From contig NZ_JBDQZI010000002.1 of assembly GCF_042920265.1 (NCBI RefSeq), positions 186,001 through 250,000 on the forward strand: a stretch of 64,000 nt of DNA, in the 5' to 3' direction. The notes beneath the pieces were generated by a model. That model had not been told where the DNA came from, made no database searches, and saw only the letters and a list, made by a program, of their open reading frames with translations. This DNA comes from Lysinibacillus_B sp042920265 (GTDB taxonomy: Bacteria; Bacillota; Bacilli; Bacillales_A; Planococcaceae). Positions 14,658 through 23,800 of the stretch are shown here, one piece after another (position 1 is the first letter of the stretch; each line of letters starts with the position of its first letter). A program made the translations under genes and the position numbers.

Positions 14658-16982
14658 CTAATTCACTTTTATAAACCCGTTTCTAGTTGGTCTACCTTGA
14701 ACTTTTAATAACTTCATCACAGGCTTGTAGCATTCTACTAATTTGATAGCCTCTTTAATCTTCATTTTAATTTTGCGCGGTGGACGCTCACCTACATAAG
14801 GAAGTTTCTCAGCCACCATTTCTACTGAAATCCTATCAGGATAGCCTAGCACTTCAATAGCCTTTTTAACGTCTTCGGCATACTCATTTTCATATTGGAA
14901 GTGTTTTCGCTGCTTATCAAAAACAGCCCAACTGTCTTTCGGTATACCGATAAAAGGATCAGCTTTATATAAAACAACTGCCTCGGCTAAAATTTGATCC
15001 ACATGATGCCTAAAATGTTTTTCAGGCTCCTTTTGCATCACGTATTCTTTTGGCCCGCACAGGATAGGAATGTAACGCCTGCTTCCTGTATAATCACTTA
15101 GAATTTCAATTTTATTTGATGTACCTACTAGTACAAACTCACGTAATCGCTCTTCTATGTGCCTTGCATAAGCAGCACGATATTTTTCCATCCTCCGGCT
15201 AATGAATTCTTTTTTTGCCTCTTCACTTAGCTTTTTAAACAGCTTCAATTCATCAAGTGCTACAATCCAAGTACCCTCAGTACGTTCTCCAACTATTTTA
15301 GATTCTGTACTTTCTAAGCTATCTAAGAACCAACCTTTTGATAGGTCTCGGAAGATATTAGACTTATAAATCCCTTGTTCACCAATTAATACGATCATCT
15401 CTTGATACTCGCAACCAGGTTCAAAAACTCTTTTCACCATTGCTTTCAGAAATTAACGAGTTGCTAGACGTGTATAATTTGGTATATCTTCTGCACCTAG
15501 CCAATCAATGAACATTCTTTCAGCTCTTGGGATACCGTCCCATACAAGCGAGTTTAGATAGTCCTGAACTGGATGGAAACGATTCCGATTGTAAACCTCT
15601 ACAAAGGCCTTTTGAATACGTTTTTCTGATGTAATCTCGTACACTTTTTCAATGTATACCTCTAGTCCTGTGGTATCGTTATCTGTCCAAGCAAAGATAC
15701 CGGTTGCCCCTTCTCTTAAAGACCAGGGAAGAGGTGCTATACCCTTAATGTTATTGTAGAAAGTGTCTTTCCTAATACGTCCTTTAAGCTTTGGATCATT
15801 TTCAAGTATCAGTTCAATGTTTGCTGTACTTGCTGCAATCTTTCCAGTGTATGGATCTATCTTTAATTTTTTCGTCCATTCTATATTTTGAGCATCTATA
15901 GGACTTCCAAAATCATCAAAGGCGCTTGCTACCCTTGCGGTAGCGAGTTCAGCATTTACAGCATCTAACGATGCAGCAAAATGAACCATTTGCACATATG
16001 AAGGTAATTTGTTTACTGGTGTATCCGGCTTTGCCTCGTTATCTAACTCCCCGTATTTATGCAGTCGTACCAGGTCAAAAGCATTCACTAGTTTTCCGCT
16101 GCACGGATCCGTTGCATGATGTGAATACAAGAATAAGCCATCTTCATAAATGACCGCCCCGCCTACAGTCGAACCACCGACAAATGTATAACGCCCGCTA
16201 CCATCGTCTGTTGGTGTATAAACACCGGTTAAAAATGTAGCTATGGCAGCGTGTATATCATATGCGCGACAAAAGGCTCCTACAGCCCCGTTTTTCTCTA
16301 AAGGATTCCCTTGCTTGGCTAGATTACGTGTTTGTACGGTTGTTGCTCCGGGTACTTCTGGCCACTCCTGAATATTGCGCCAATCACCATACATTGCTAG
16401 CACACCATCAGCACTTAAAAACGGTTTATCTCCATATTGGAACACGTATTGACTATCAGCTGAACAACTTGGCCAATACATCAAACGAGCTACTTCAAAA
16501 GTAGTTGGATCCGCAAACTCTATTCCTATTAAACTTGCTAGCTTCCTTGCAGTAGGTTCATATTCATCCGATCCCATTGTTCTATCAGTGGGAACTATCA
16601 CACGCAACCTCGGCTTAAATTCACTGTGCTTTCGAGTGCTATACGTGACGTATGCGCACCCTAGCCCTTCTAACCTGCGTAATACATCTTGTGTGCCGCC
16701 TGAAGGAATGTTATCTAAATCAAGGGTAACTAGATCTCTTCCAAGTACATTAGAAGTTTTTCTTCTGTCATCGCGTAACCATCCGCCGACAAATCCTCCT
16801 ACATCTTTTAATTCATCCTGTTGTGACTTTGGTAGTTTAAGATAGTCATTCAGTGTTTCTGTACCGCGTACCGGTGCTTTAAGCTTTTCGATAAGTTGTA
16901 CCCACTGTATTTTTTGCGCAATCCATTTCATTGCTTTACGATTGCCTGCTGCTGATATAGTTAGTTCTCTATTGTATTGCAT
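14658..16982 (-). pseudogene. primase-VapE replication protein interrupted by an in-frame stop
   Basis: One continuous frame of about 774 codons is split by a single TAA at 15453-15455. The first part (16982-15453, 509 residues) has a prim-pol-like N-terminus (LVTLDLDNIPSGG, RLRVIVPTD) and the start of the VapE region (WDGIPRAERMFIDWLG). The second part (260 residues from the ATG at 15440) has the VapE P-loop VLIGEQGIYKS. Homologues usually have TRKWLV at the junction; here TR, stop, FLKA, so one AAA-to-TAA change explains it. In the Walker A motif, Gly before Lys is Tyr. No good ribosome site precedes 15440. Function is lost or depends on readthrough or reinitiation. Confidence 0.8.
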
Positions 16983-16991
16983 CTAATTCTT

Positions 16992-17189
16992 TCACCTACT
17001 TTCAGGCCCGTTCTTATCCCAAATACATACAATATTATTTTTCATAATAATGAGCCCCTCAGATGTCCGTATATAGGTTTTGTCATCACAGAGATAATCA
17101 TCAATTGGTCTATCCAAAATCACATTAAAGTTTCCCCAACCACTTCTCACGGGATGATGTAATACAGTTTCAATTAAATAAATGTACAT
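16992..17189 (-). CDS. hypothetical small element protein
   Basis: 65 residues (MYIYLIETVLHHP ... NNIVCIWDKNG), soluble, not recognised. The ATG at 17189 has GGTGA 6 nt upstream; a GTG three codons earlier is possible but poorly spaced. Lies between DUF771 and the primase gene in the early operon, 9 bp from the primase start. Confidence 0.5.
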   Translation of the reverse strand: MYIYLIETVLHHPVRSGWGNFNVILDRPIDDYLCDDKTYIRTSEGLIIMKNNIVCIWDKNGPESR

Positions 17190-17218
17190 TTTATTCACCG
17201 CCCCACTTTTATTTATTG

Positions 17219-17233
17219 CATGCCTGCCAAAGC
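17219..17233. repeat. 15-bp direct repeat, copy 1
   Basis: CATGCCTGCCAAAGC, identical to 18522-18536. The two copies flank the DUF771, Cro and repressor block. Confidence 0.5.
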
Positions 17234-17244
17234 AAATTTATTTT

Positions 17245-17517
17245 TTACCACTCATTTGTAATTTCTAAAATAACTTCCTTCGCACTTTGCGCTGGGTACC
17301 AACGTTTGCGAGACTTTTTAATTTCAATAGCCCTCATTCGAGGATCGGAAAGAAATTCATCTTCTAAAAACCTTTCGCTCATACAAGTTAGCTCAGCTAA
17401 TCGTTTTACATCTACAAACCAAAGGGCTTGTTTAACTTCTTCTTCAATTTTTTTGTTTACATAATCACGGACTGCTAATTTATCAATTTGAACTTCGATA
17501 CTTGCTGTAGGAATCAT
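17245..17517 (-). CDS. DUF771 family protein
   Basis: 90 residues, start ATG at 17517 with GAGGTG upstream; the stop of the Cro-like gene overlaps it (ATGA). The sequence (IPTASIEVQIDKLAV ... LAELTCMSERFLEDEFL ... RKRWYPAQSAKEV) fits the DUF771 family, small early proteins next to the regulatory switch of Firmicutes phages and islands. It contains an excisionase-like winged-helix pattern. Likely involved in excision or early regulation; not proven. Confidence 0.72.
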   Translation of the reverse strand: MIPTASIEVQIDKLAVRDYVNKKIEEEVKQALWFVDVKRLAELTCMSERFLEDEFLSDPRMRAIEIKKSRKRWYPAQSAKEVILEITNEW

Positions 17518-17744
17518 TTGAACACCTCGCAATTGGATTCTGTTATTTCAAATATTTCATCAAAACTTTTTCCTATCGTGTCGCAAATTTTCTTTGCAGT
17601 ACCAGGTCTTGGAGATTGCCTCCTATTCGATATTTGAATCAATGATGCGGCTGAAATACCACAAGATTTTGCAAAACTCCTCTTAGAAAATCCTGATTTT
17701 ATTAACAACGAATTAAAATCAACCTGAGACTTAATTAAAATCAT
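17514..17744 (-). CDS. Cro-like XRE regulator
   Basis: 76 residues with one HTH_3 domain (FSKRSFAKSCGISAASLIQIS), first gene of the leftward early operon and divergent from the repressor. Expected to be the Cro-equivalent that keeps the early operon on. RBS AGGAGGTG. Promoter: TTGACA (complement of 17836-17841), 17-bp spacer, TATCTT. Confidence 0.82.
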   Translation of the reverse strand: MILIKSQVDFNSLLIKSGFSKRSFAKSCGISAASLIQISNRRQSPRPGTAKKICDTIGKSFDEIFEITESNCEVFK

Positions 17745-17792
17745 CTTTCACACCTCCTGAAACCAACATACAAAACAAATTAACCAATATAC

Positions 17793-17876
17793 TGGTTAAA
17801 ATGATTAGTATAAAGATAATACCATTCTGATTAATTGTCAATCAAAAATGATTAGCATAGTGGTTAAAATGATTAG
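17793..17876. promoter_or_regulatory. switch operator region with TGGTTAAAATGATTAG repeats
   Basis: TGGTTAAAATGATTAG occurs at 17793-17808 and 17861-17876, and the core AAAATGATTAG a third time at 17845-17855. Two copies are 21 bp apart. AACCAATATACTGGTT (17782-17797) forms a short palindrome with the first copy. They overlap the leftward TTGACA promoter and precede the rightward TATGAT (17879-17884), so they are the probable operators of the repressor/Cro switch. Confidence 0.65.
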
Positions 17877-17924
17877 ATTATGATAGAATTACATAAAATC
17901 TGTTGAAAAAGAGGTGATTTTCAA

Positions 17925-18494
17925 ATGCCATTTATCCATAGTAATTTAAGAGTCTTAATGGCCGAAAGAGGCTTAAACATACAAAATATAAAAGATAATA
18001 CAACACTTTCAAGAACTACTATTTCTAATCTGGTTAACAATTACGGTTCGGGGATTCAATTCGATACGTTAGTACAATTATGCTCACTTTTAAATTGTTC
18101 TCCTGGGGACCTTTTAACATATGTAGATGTAACATTCGAATTTTCAGAAGAGAGGGACAACCAAACTTTTAATGCAGAGTATGAAACGTATGTAGAAGAT
18201 CCTAGTGAAGGTTATGGTGAAGAATATTTATGTAGAATAACTACAAATATAAGTATTCTCTGTAAGATGATTTATGAAAAAGAGATTTTCCAATTTAAAA
18301 TTCCTTGTAACGTACAAGTGGAGCTAGATCATAGATGTAATATAGTTAAGTTAAATGCCGATACATCAGATGCTTTCCAAGTGAATATTAAAAAGCATAA
18401 ATTAACCATGCCTATTTATGTCGCAGAACATTTTTTAGAACAATTACACATCTATATTGAAGAACTAGTACCTTTATGGGTCAGCAAAATTTAA
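17925..18494 (+). CDS. Stl-like XRE-family repressor of the island
   Basis: 189 residues. N-terminal HTH_3 domain (about 5-66: NIQNIKDNTTLSRTTISNLV ... LLNCSPGDLLTY), followed by an unrecognised 120-residue C-terminal domain that could sense an inducer. RBS GAGGTG before the ATG. Divergent from the Cro-like gene and upstream of the integrase. In SaPIs the master repressor Stl has this layout and is released by a helper-phage protein. There is no LexA-type peptidase motif, so induction is more likely by protein binding than by RecA. Inference from layout. Confidence 0.75.
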   Translation: MPFIHSNLRVLMAERGLNIQNIKDNTTLSRTTISNLVNNYGSGIQFDTLVQLCSLLNCSPGDLLTYVDVTFEFSEERDNQTFNAEYETYVEDPSEGYGEEYLCRITTNISILCKMIYEKEIFQFKIPCNVQVELDHRCNIVKLNADTSDAFQVNIKKHKLTMPIYVAEHFLEQLHIYIEELVPLWVSKI

Positions 18495-18521
18495 AATCAA
18501 AAACCCATTCATCCCTATACA

Positions 18522-18536
18522 CATGCCTGCCAAAGC
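18522..18536. repeat. 15-bp direct repeat, copy 2
   Basis: Identical to 17219-17233. It lies just upstream of the integrase ribosome site. Confidence 0.5.
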
Positions 18537-18552
18537 TGGAAAGGGATGCGAA

Positions 18553-19725
18553 ATGAAATTATATAAATCAGTGAAAGAAAACGAAGTGTATTACTACTTC
18601 AATAGCAATAATGAAAAATTATGGATGTTCCGCCACAAGTATTATGATTCGACTGGTAAGCGAAAAGAAAAGAAGAAAAGTGGCTTTCAAACAGAAAAAG
18701 CAGCGATAAAAGCCCTTTTAGAAGTAAAGGCTCAAACGCTGCGTGGTGAAACGAAACAACTTGATTATGAGAAAATAACTGTAGGTGAATGGCTAGATAT
18801 CTGGTATGAAACTAACTGTAGTAAATGGAAAGTGACCACAAAAATACAACGATTAGGTATTATTAAAAACTACCTAAAGCCATATGTTGGTCATCATAAA
18901 TTACAAAAACTAGATCGCATTATTTATCAAAAAAGTTTTATTAATAAATTAGAGGGGAAATTTAAGGCTTCTACAATTCGTCTATGGCATACTATTTTCA
19001 AAATTGCTATCAATGCAGCTGTGGATGCTGAAATACTATCTCGTAATCGTTTTAATCGAATTGCACTTCCAGCTGATTCCGATAAAGAATCACTAAATTA
19101 CTTTACATCGGATGAATTAGCAACTTTCCTAAATGATATACAAAAAAATGAAAGCCTCACAAACTACATGTATTTCCTTGTTGCTGCATACACAGGTATG
19201 AGAAAAGGTGAAATTTGTGGGCTTCAATGGAAAAATATTAACTTTAACAATCAAACTGTAACAATTGAACGCACCCGTGATCATAAAGGTATTCGACTAC
19301 CTAAAACAAAAAACAGTTATAGGACTATTCTAATCGATACAGATGTTATGAAGCAATTGGAACATTATAAAACATGTTGTAAGGAGAAATTGTTCTCGTA
19401 TGGTAAGAAGTTAAATAGTGATACATTCGTATTTATTAACGACGATGCTGTTCCAATCTTCTCTAATAGTCCAAACCATATATTAAAAAAATCATTAAAG
19501 CGTACTGGGTTACCAAAGATCACTGTGCATGGATTGCGTCATACTCATTGCACATTACTTTTAAACGAAGGTCGGGATGCTAAGGTAATTTCTGAACGTC
19601 TAGGGAACACGCCTGAAATGATTTATAAAGTATATGGTCACATCATGAAACAAATGGAAGTCGATTTAGTTACGGCATTTAGCCAGAGTTTAGAAGCAAG
19701 TGGGGCTAAAATTGGGGCTAACTGA
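18553..19725 (+). CDS. int: tyrosine recombinase/integrase
   Basis: 390 residues from the ATG at 18553 (AAGGGA ribosome site; an earlier ATG at 18523 has none). Order: AP2-like arm-binding N-terminal domain (about 1-55), SAM-like core-binding domain (about 75-165), and catalytic domain with R in TGMRKGEI, HGLRH, and the nucleophile in VYGHI. It catalyses integration and, with a directionality factor, excision of the element. The last 30 bp contain two GGGGCTA words also found at the left end, so the gene end doubles as arm sites. Confidence 0.93.
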   Translation: MKLYKSVKENEVYYYFNSNNEKLWMFRHKYYDSTGKRKEKKKSGFQTEKAAIKALLEVKAQTLRGETKQLDYEKITVGEWLDIWYETNCSKWKVTTKIQRLGIIKNYLKPYVGHHKLQKLDRIIYQKSFINKLEGKFKASTIRLWHTIFKIAINAAVDAEILSRNRFNRIALPADSDKESLNYFTSDELATFLNDIQKNESLTNYMYFLVAAYTGMRKGEICGLQWKNINFNNQTVTIERTRDHKGIRLPKTKNSYRTILIDTDVMKQLEHYKTCCKEKLFSYGKKLNSDTFVFINDDAVPIFSNSPNHILKKSLKRTGLPKITVHGLRHTHCTLLLNEGRDAKVISERLGNTPEMIYKVYGHIMKQMEVDLVTAFSQSLEASGAKIGAN

Positions 19726-19768
19726 TAGTAAAACATTCAGAAAACATTGATATTAAGCTGTTTTCTAA

Positions 19769-19801
19769 GGTGTATATACGCTATTATAAATAATATACAC
19801 C
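19769..19801. repeat. palindrome around attR
   Basis: GGTGTATAT (19769-19777) and ATATACACC (19793-19801) form a 9-bp inverted repeat centred on the 14-bp boundary repeat. It could be the core-type integrase site, or an operator of ywhB. Confidence 0.5.
19782..19795 (+). repeat. putative attR core of the integrated element
   Basis: TATTATAAATAATA, exact copy of 6321-6334, 57 bp after the integrase stop and 34 bp before ywhB. Confidence 0.6.
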
Positions 19802-19829
19802 ATAACTCAAAGCAGGGAGGCTTTATAAG

Positions 19830-20015
19830 ATGCCAATCGTCACAGTCAAATTATTAGAAGGTCGTACGGATGAGCAAAAACGTGCATTAGTTGAAAAAGT
19901 AACAGAAGCGGTAGCTGAAACAACAGGTGCTCCAGCACAAAACGTAACAATCATCATCGAAGATATGTCAAAAGCACACTACGCTACAGGCGGCGTTCGC
20001 GCTTGCGATAAATAA
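19830..20015 (+). CDS. ywhB: 4-oxalocrotonate tautomerase family protein
   Basis: 61 residues of the small tautomerase superfamily: after Met removal the catalytic proline is Pro1 (MPIVTVKLLEGR). The Arg near position 11 and the hydrophobic strand VTIIIEDM are typical. It acts as a hexamer on 2-hydroxymuconate-like substrates; the physiological substrate in Bacillus is not known. Near-perfect ribosome site GGGAGG. In B. subtilis ywhB and ywhD flank ywhC (a membrane protease); ywhC is absent here and the island sits in the gap. Confidence 0.92.
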   Translation: MPIVTVKLLEGRTDEQKRALVEKVTEAVAETTGAPAQNVTIIIEDMSKAHYATGGVRACDK

Positions 20016-20024
20016 GGTTTTGAG

Positions 20025-20060
20025 AGAGAATTTACTTAATATAGTAAATTCTCTTTTTTT
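20025..20060 (+). terminator. terminator between ywhB and sortase
   Basis: 12-bp inverted repeat AGAGAATTTACT / AGTAAATTCTCT followed by seven T. It ends just before the sortase ribosome site. Confidence 0.8.
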
Positions 20061-20072
20061 GTGAGGTGACGT

Positions 20073-20726
20073 ATGAAAACAAAACTAATCCAAATCGGCC
20101 TTATGCTCATGTTCATTACGGGGCTTATGCTTGTTTTGATCAACCCTATACAGAGCTTCCTTGTCTCTCACTTAAGTAAGTCGCTTGTGCCGACACCCAC
20201 CCAGCAAGTAGCTGCTGAAAATAGTGAGGTAAGCTTTGATTTTGAAGCGGTACAATCACTATCAATTATTGATGTGTTACGTGCACAAGCAAGCAAGAGT
20301 GACTTACCTGTGATTGGTAGCATCGCCATCCCTGAAGTCGGTCTAGAATTACCTATTTTAAAAGGTGTAGGAAAAGAAGCGTTAGCTGCTGGCGCTGGTA
20401 CGATGAAACCACAGCAAATGATGGGACAAGGCAACTATTCACTAGCTAGCCATTACTTTGAAGAAAAAGATATATTATTCGGTCCCCTTTACGAAGCTGA
20501 AATCGGCGATAAAATCTATTTATCTGATTTATCCTATGTGTATGAATACGAGCTAACAACAAAGGACATCATCGAGGAGACAGACGTTTATATTATCGAT
20601 GATGTACCGAATGAAACATTACTGACACTCATTACGTGTGCAGTAGAAGGCTCCAAACGCTTAGCCGTTCGCGCAACATTTACACAACGTTATACACCTG
20701 AGTATGATGCAAATGAGGCCATCTGA
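20073..20726 (+). CDS. srtA: class A sortase
   Basis: Membrane transpeptidase that cleaves LPXTG-type signals and links surface proteins to peptidoglycan. 217 residues: N-terminal transmembrane anchor (about 5-27), sortase beta-barrel, catalytic His127 in LASHYF, Cys189 in TLITCA and Arg200 in LAVRATF. GAGGTGACGT ribosome site. It is convergent with the LPXTG adhesin gene, its obvious substrate. Only a ywhB terminator lies upstream, so expression is either own-promoter or readthrough. Confidence 0.93.
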   Translation: MKTKLIQIGLMLMFITGLMLVLINPIQSFLVSHLSKSLVPTPTQQVAAENSEVSFDFEAVQSLSIIDVLRAQASKSDLPVIGSIAIPEVGLELPILKGVGKEALAAGAGTMKPQQMMGQGNYSLASHYFEEKDILFGPLYEAEIGDKIYLSDLSYVYEYELTTKDIIEETDVYIIDDVPNETLLTLITCAVEGSKRLAVRATFTQRYTPEYDANEAI

Positions 20727-20826
20727 AAAGACATTGGGCATGGCTTCTTTGCGACCAGGATGGTGGCATGTTGATGCGACCACCGCAGGAGCAATATTTC
20801 TTAGTAGCTATGTATCAAGAAGTAAG

Positions 20827-20869
20827 AAAAGGGTGTCCGAAAAGTTTTCACTTTCTGGACACCCCTTTT
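20827..20869. terminator. bidirectional terminator between sortase and adhesin genes
   Basis: GGGTGTCC and GGACACCC with A and T runs outside: works for both converging genes. Confidence 0.85.
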
Positions 20870-20871
20870 CA

Positions 20872-23800
20872 TTAAGCGTTTTTACGACGACGGATGAAGA
20901 AGAATGCACTCATTGCCATTAAAGCAAAACCTGCATAAAACATCGCCGTTGTAGACGCACCATCTGTTTGAGGAAGTTTCGCTACGCTCTCGCCTGCTGT
21001 TGAAACATTATCGTTCCCCGCTGTTGTACCGTCAGTCGTTGGCTCTTTCGACTCCATTGCGACTAATGTACGCTCAAGCTCTGCTAAACGTTCCTGTAAT
21101 TTTGTAAGTTCTACACCTAATACACGCAGAAGCTCTGCTTGTTCTTCAGGTGTCAGCTGTTCAAACATCTCTAGGAATTGCTTTAATTCTTTGATTTGCT
21201 TTTTAATATCTTCCGGGTTATTTGGAATTGGATCTTCTATAATCTTCTGGATATTCTCTACCTGCTCCGGTGTTACTGGAGATGGTGTATTTGGATCTGT
21301 CGGCGGTGTGCCTGGATCTGTTCCTCCACCTGGATTTGTTGGTGGTGTACCTGGATCTGTTCCTCCACCTGGATTTGTTGGTGGTGTACCTGGATCTATT
21401 CCTCCACCTGGATTTGTTGGTGGTGTACCTGGATCTATTCCTCCACCTGGATTTGTTGGTGGTGTACCTGGATCTATTCCTCCACCTGGATTTGTTGGTG
21501 GTGTACCTGGATCTGTTCCTCCACCTGGATTTGTTGGTGGTGTACCTGGATCTGTTCCTCCACCTGGATTTGTCGGTGGTGTACCTGGATCTGTTCCTCC
21601 ACCTGGATTTGTTGGTGGTGTACCTGGATCTGTTCCTCCACCTGGATTTGTCGGTAGTGTTAATTTATGAATTGCCTCACAATTTTCTACCGTTAGATTA
21701 CTTACAAATGTACTTCCTTCATAAAGCTGATACGTTCCCTTTTCTAATGTATAAGGTACAGTTAATTGACCATTTACATCTGTTATACCTGTAGCTATGG
21801 CTGTTCCCATATCATCTTTAATCGTTACTATTATCCCTTCACGTGCAGTATTATTAGCATCTAGTAACGTTAATGTGAAGATTGGACATGCGTTGTCTGA
21901 TACCTTTACAGCTGCTCCACAAATTTCATCAATATAACTTACCGTAATATCGTCTAATTTTTGATTTGCACTGTTGTATACCTCATATGTTATACCTTGT
22001 TGCAATAAAGATTTATCATTGAACATAATTTGTCCATTTACATCCGTTGTACCTGTAGTAATAACTTGACCAGCTTGGTCTTTAATTGTTACTTGTACAC
22101 CTGCACCAACAGGTTGAAGATCTTTATTATTCACAGTTAGTGTATAAACTGGACATGCATTCTTAATCACGACACCTTGACAGTTACTTGTATATGTTAC
22201 TGCCACATCACCAATCTTGTCACCTTTTGTACCATCTGCATTTTGCTCATAGACTGTATAAGCACCTGGTTTTTGATTTTGTGGTAATTGAATCTTCCCA
22301 TCAGCATCTGTTTCATCTGTCGTTAAAACAACTTCTGTGCCGTTACTATCTTCAACAATTACTTTTGTATTAGTCTTAGGATTCCCATCTTGACCATTCA
22401 CTGTAATTGTGAAAATATCACAAGCTCTTGGCTTTTCAACTTCCGCTTCACAAGGTGTTTTTGTATACGTTACTGTCACATCACCAAGAACTTTCCCTGA
22501 ATCTGTAACTTCCACTTCGTATTCTCCCGCAGGTGTAGTTGCTGAAGGTAACGCTACTTTTCCTTCTGTGTCAACAGTTGCTTCAATTGTTTCATTTGTT
22601 GTTTTATTCGTTAAAATTACTTTTGTGCTTTCTGGTAAAATACCATCTTCATCTTTCACAGTAATCGTGAAGAATTCACAAGCTGGAGCTGGTTGAATAG
22701 TTGCTTCACAAGTTGTTTTTACAACAAATTCACCTAGCTTTTCAGCACCTTCATATACTTCATATGTGCCTGGTTCAAGGTTTGAAATCTTTATTTTACC
22801 TTCATTATTTGTTGGATTAATTGTTTGTGTAATAGTATTACCTGTATCTTTATCCTTAATAATGACTATTACATTCTCTCGAACTTTTCCATCAGCATCT
22901 TTCAATGTTAATGTAAAGTTTGGGCATGTAGGTGCTTCTGTAATTGCTGTTTCACAATTATTATTTGAATAATCTACAGTGACTTCACCTAAATATTGAT
23001 TCCCTTCGTAAAGGTCATATTTACCCGCAGATGTTGTTGGTGGCACTGTGAATTTTCCACCTGCATCTGTTTTTGTTGATGGTGCTGTAATCACATTGCC
23101 AGACTTATCTTTTAAAACGACTTCAACATTCGGACGTGGGTTTCCATCTTTATCATTTAACGTAACTGTAAATGCTGGACAAGTATTCTGTGGCTGTAGT
23201 TCACCTTGACACTCACCTATTCCATATTTCACTGTTACATTTCCTAAATGATTTGAACCCTCATATACTTGGTATGAACCAGCTTGTACAGCTTTCGTTC
23301 CAGTACGAGGAATTGTTATTTTCCCACCATTATCTGTCGTATCTGTAAACTTCACATTACTATTACTATCTTGTAATGTTATTGTTTTATTTACTATAGG
23401 TTTACCGTTAATATCTTTGATTGTTAAAGTGAAGTTTGGACATGCATTACTTGAATCAACAGTTTTTTCATTTACTAATTCTGTCACATACGTAGGAACT
23501 TTTAATGTGTCTGTGTTTTCATCCAACATGACAGTTTGCTCACCCATTAATTTGTACCCTACCGGTGCTTTAACCTCTTTAATTTTGTAAGAACCATAAT
23601 TGATGTTGTTAAATACAACAAAACCATCGGCATCTGATTTTTGAGTTGCAATAATATAATCTGTACCCTTAATTGTCTTGATTAATTGGAATTCAACATC
23701 CGATAACGATTTTTTATCAGCAGTTGTTGGATCTAAGCCGACTTTGTAGAACTTTAAATTCCCTTTCGTCATGTCTATAGAAGCATTGGATGTACTAAAA

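Larger units (their letters stand above)
6321..19795. mobile_element. integrated PICI-like element with tyrosine integrase
   Basis: About 13.5 kb inserted between ywhD and ywhB, neighbours in B. subtilis apart from ywhC. Element traits: integrase at the right end, a divergent repressor/Cro pair, a DUF771 protein, primase-VapE, an iteron-like origin, a SaPI-type small protein, a Com-like protein and a prohead-protease-like protein. There is no capsid, portal, tail, terminase large subunit, holin or lysin gene, so it is not a complete phage. The boundary repeat and integrase arm-like sites lie at both ends. Best class: phage-inducible chromosomal island or satellite, with the replication gene broken by a stop. 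Self-transfer genes are absent. Confidence 0.75.

Noticed and set aside
6321..19795. Element as an intact prophage or ICE
   Set aside because: No portal, capsid, tail, terminase, lysis, relaxase or type IV secretion genes are visible, so a satellite/island is the better class.
21191..21794. Three long plus-strand open frames opposite the adhesin stalk
   Set aside because: They arise because the 39-bp units are a multiple of 3 and lack stops in every frame; no ribosome site and pure repeat composition. They are shadows of the adhesin gene.
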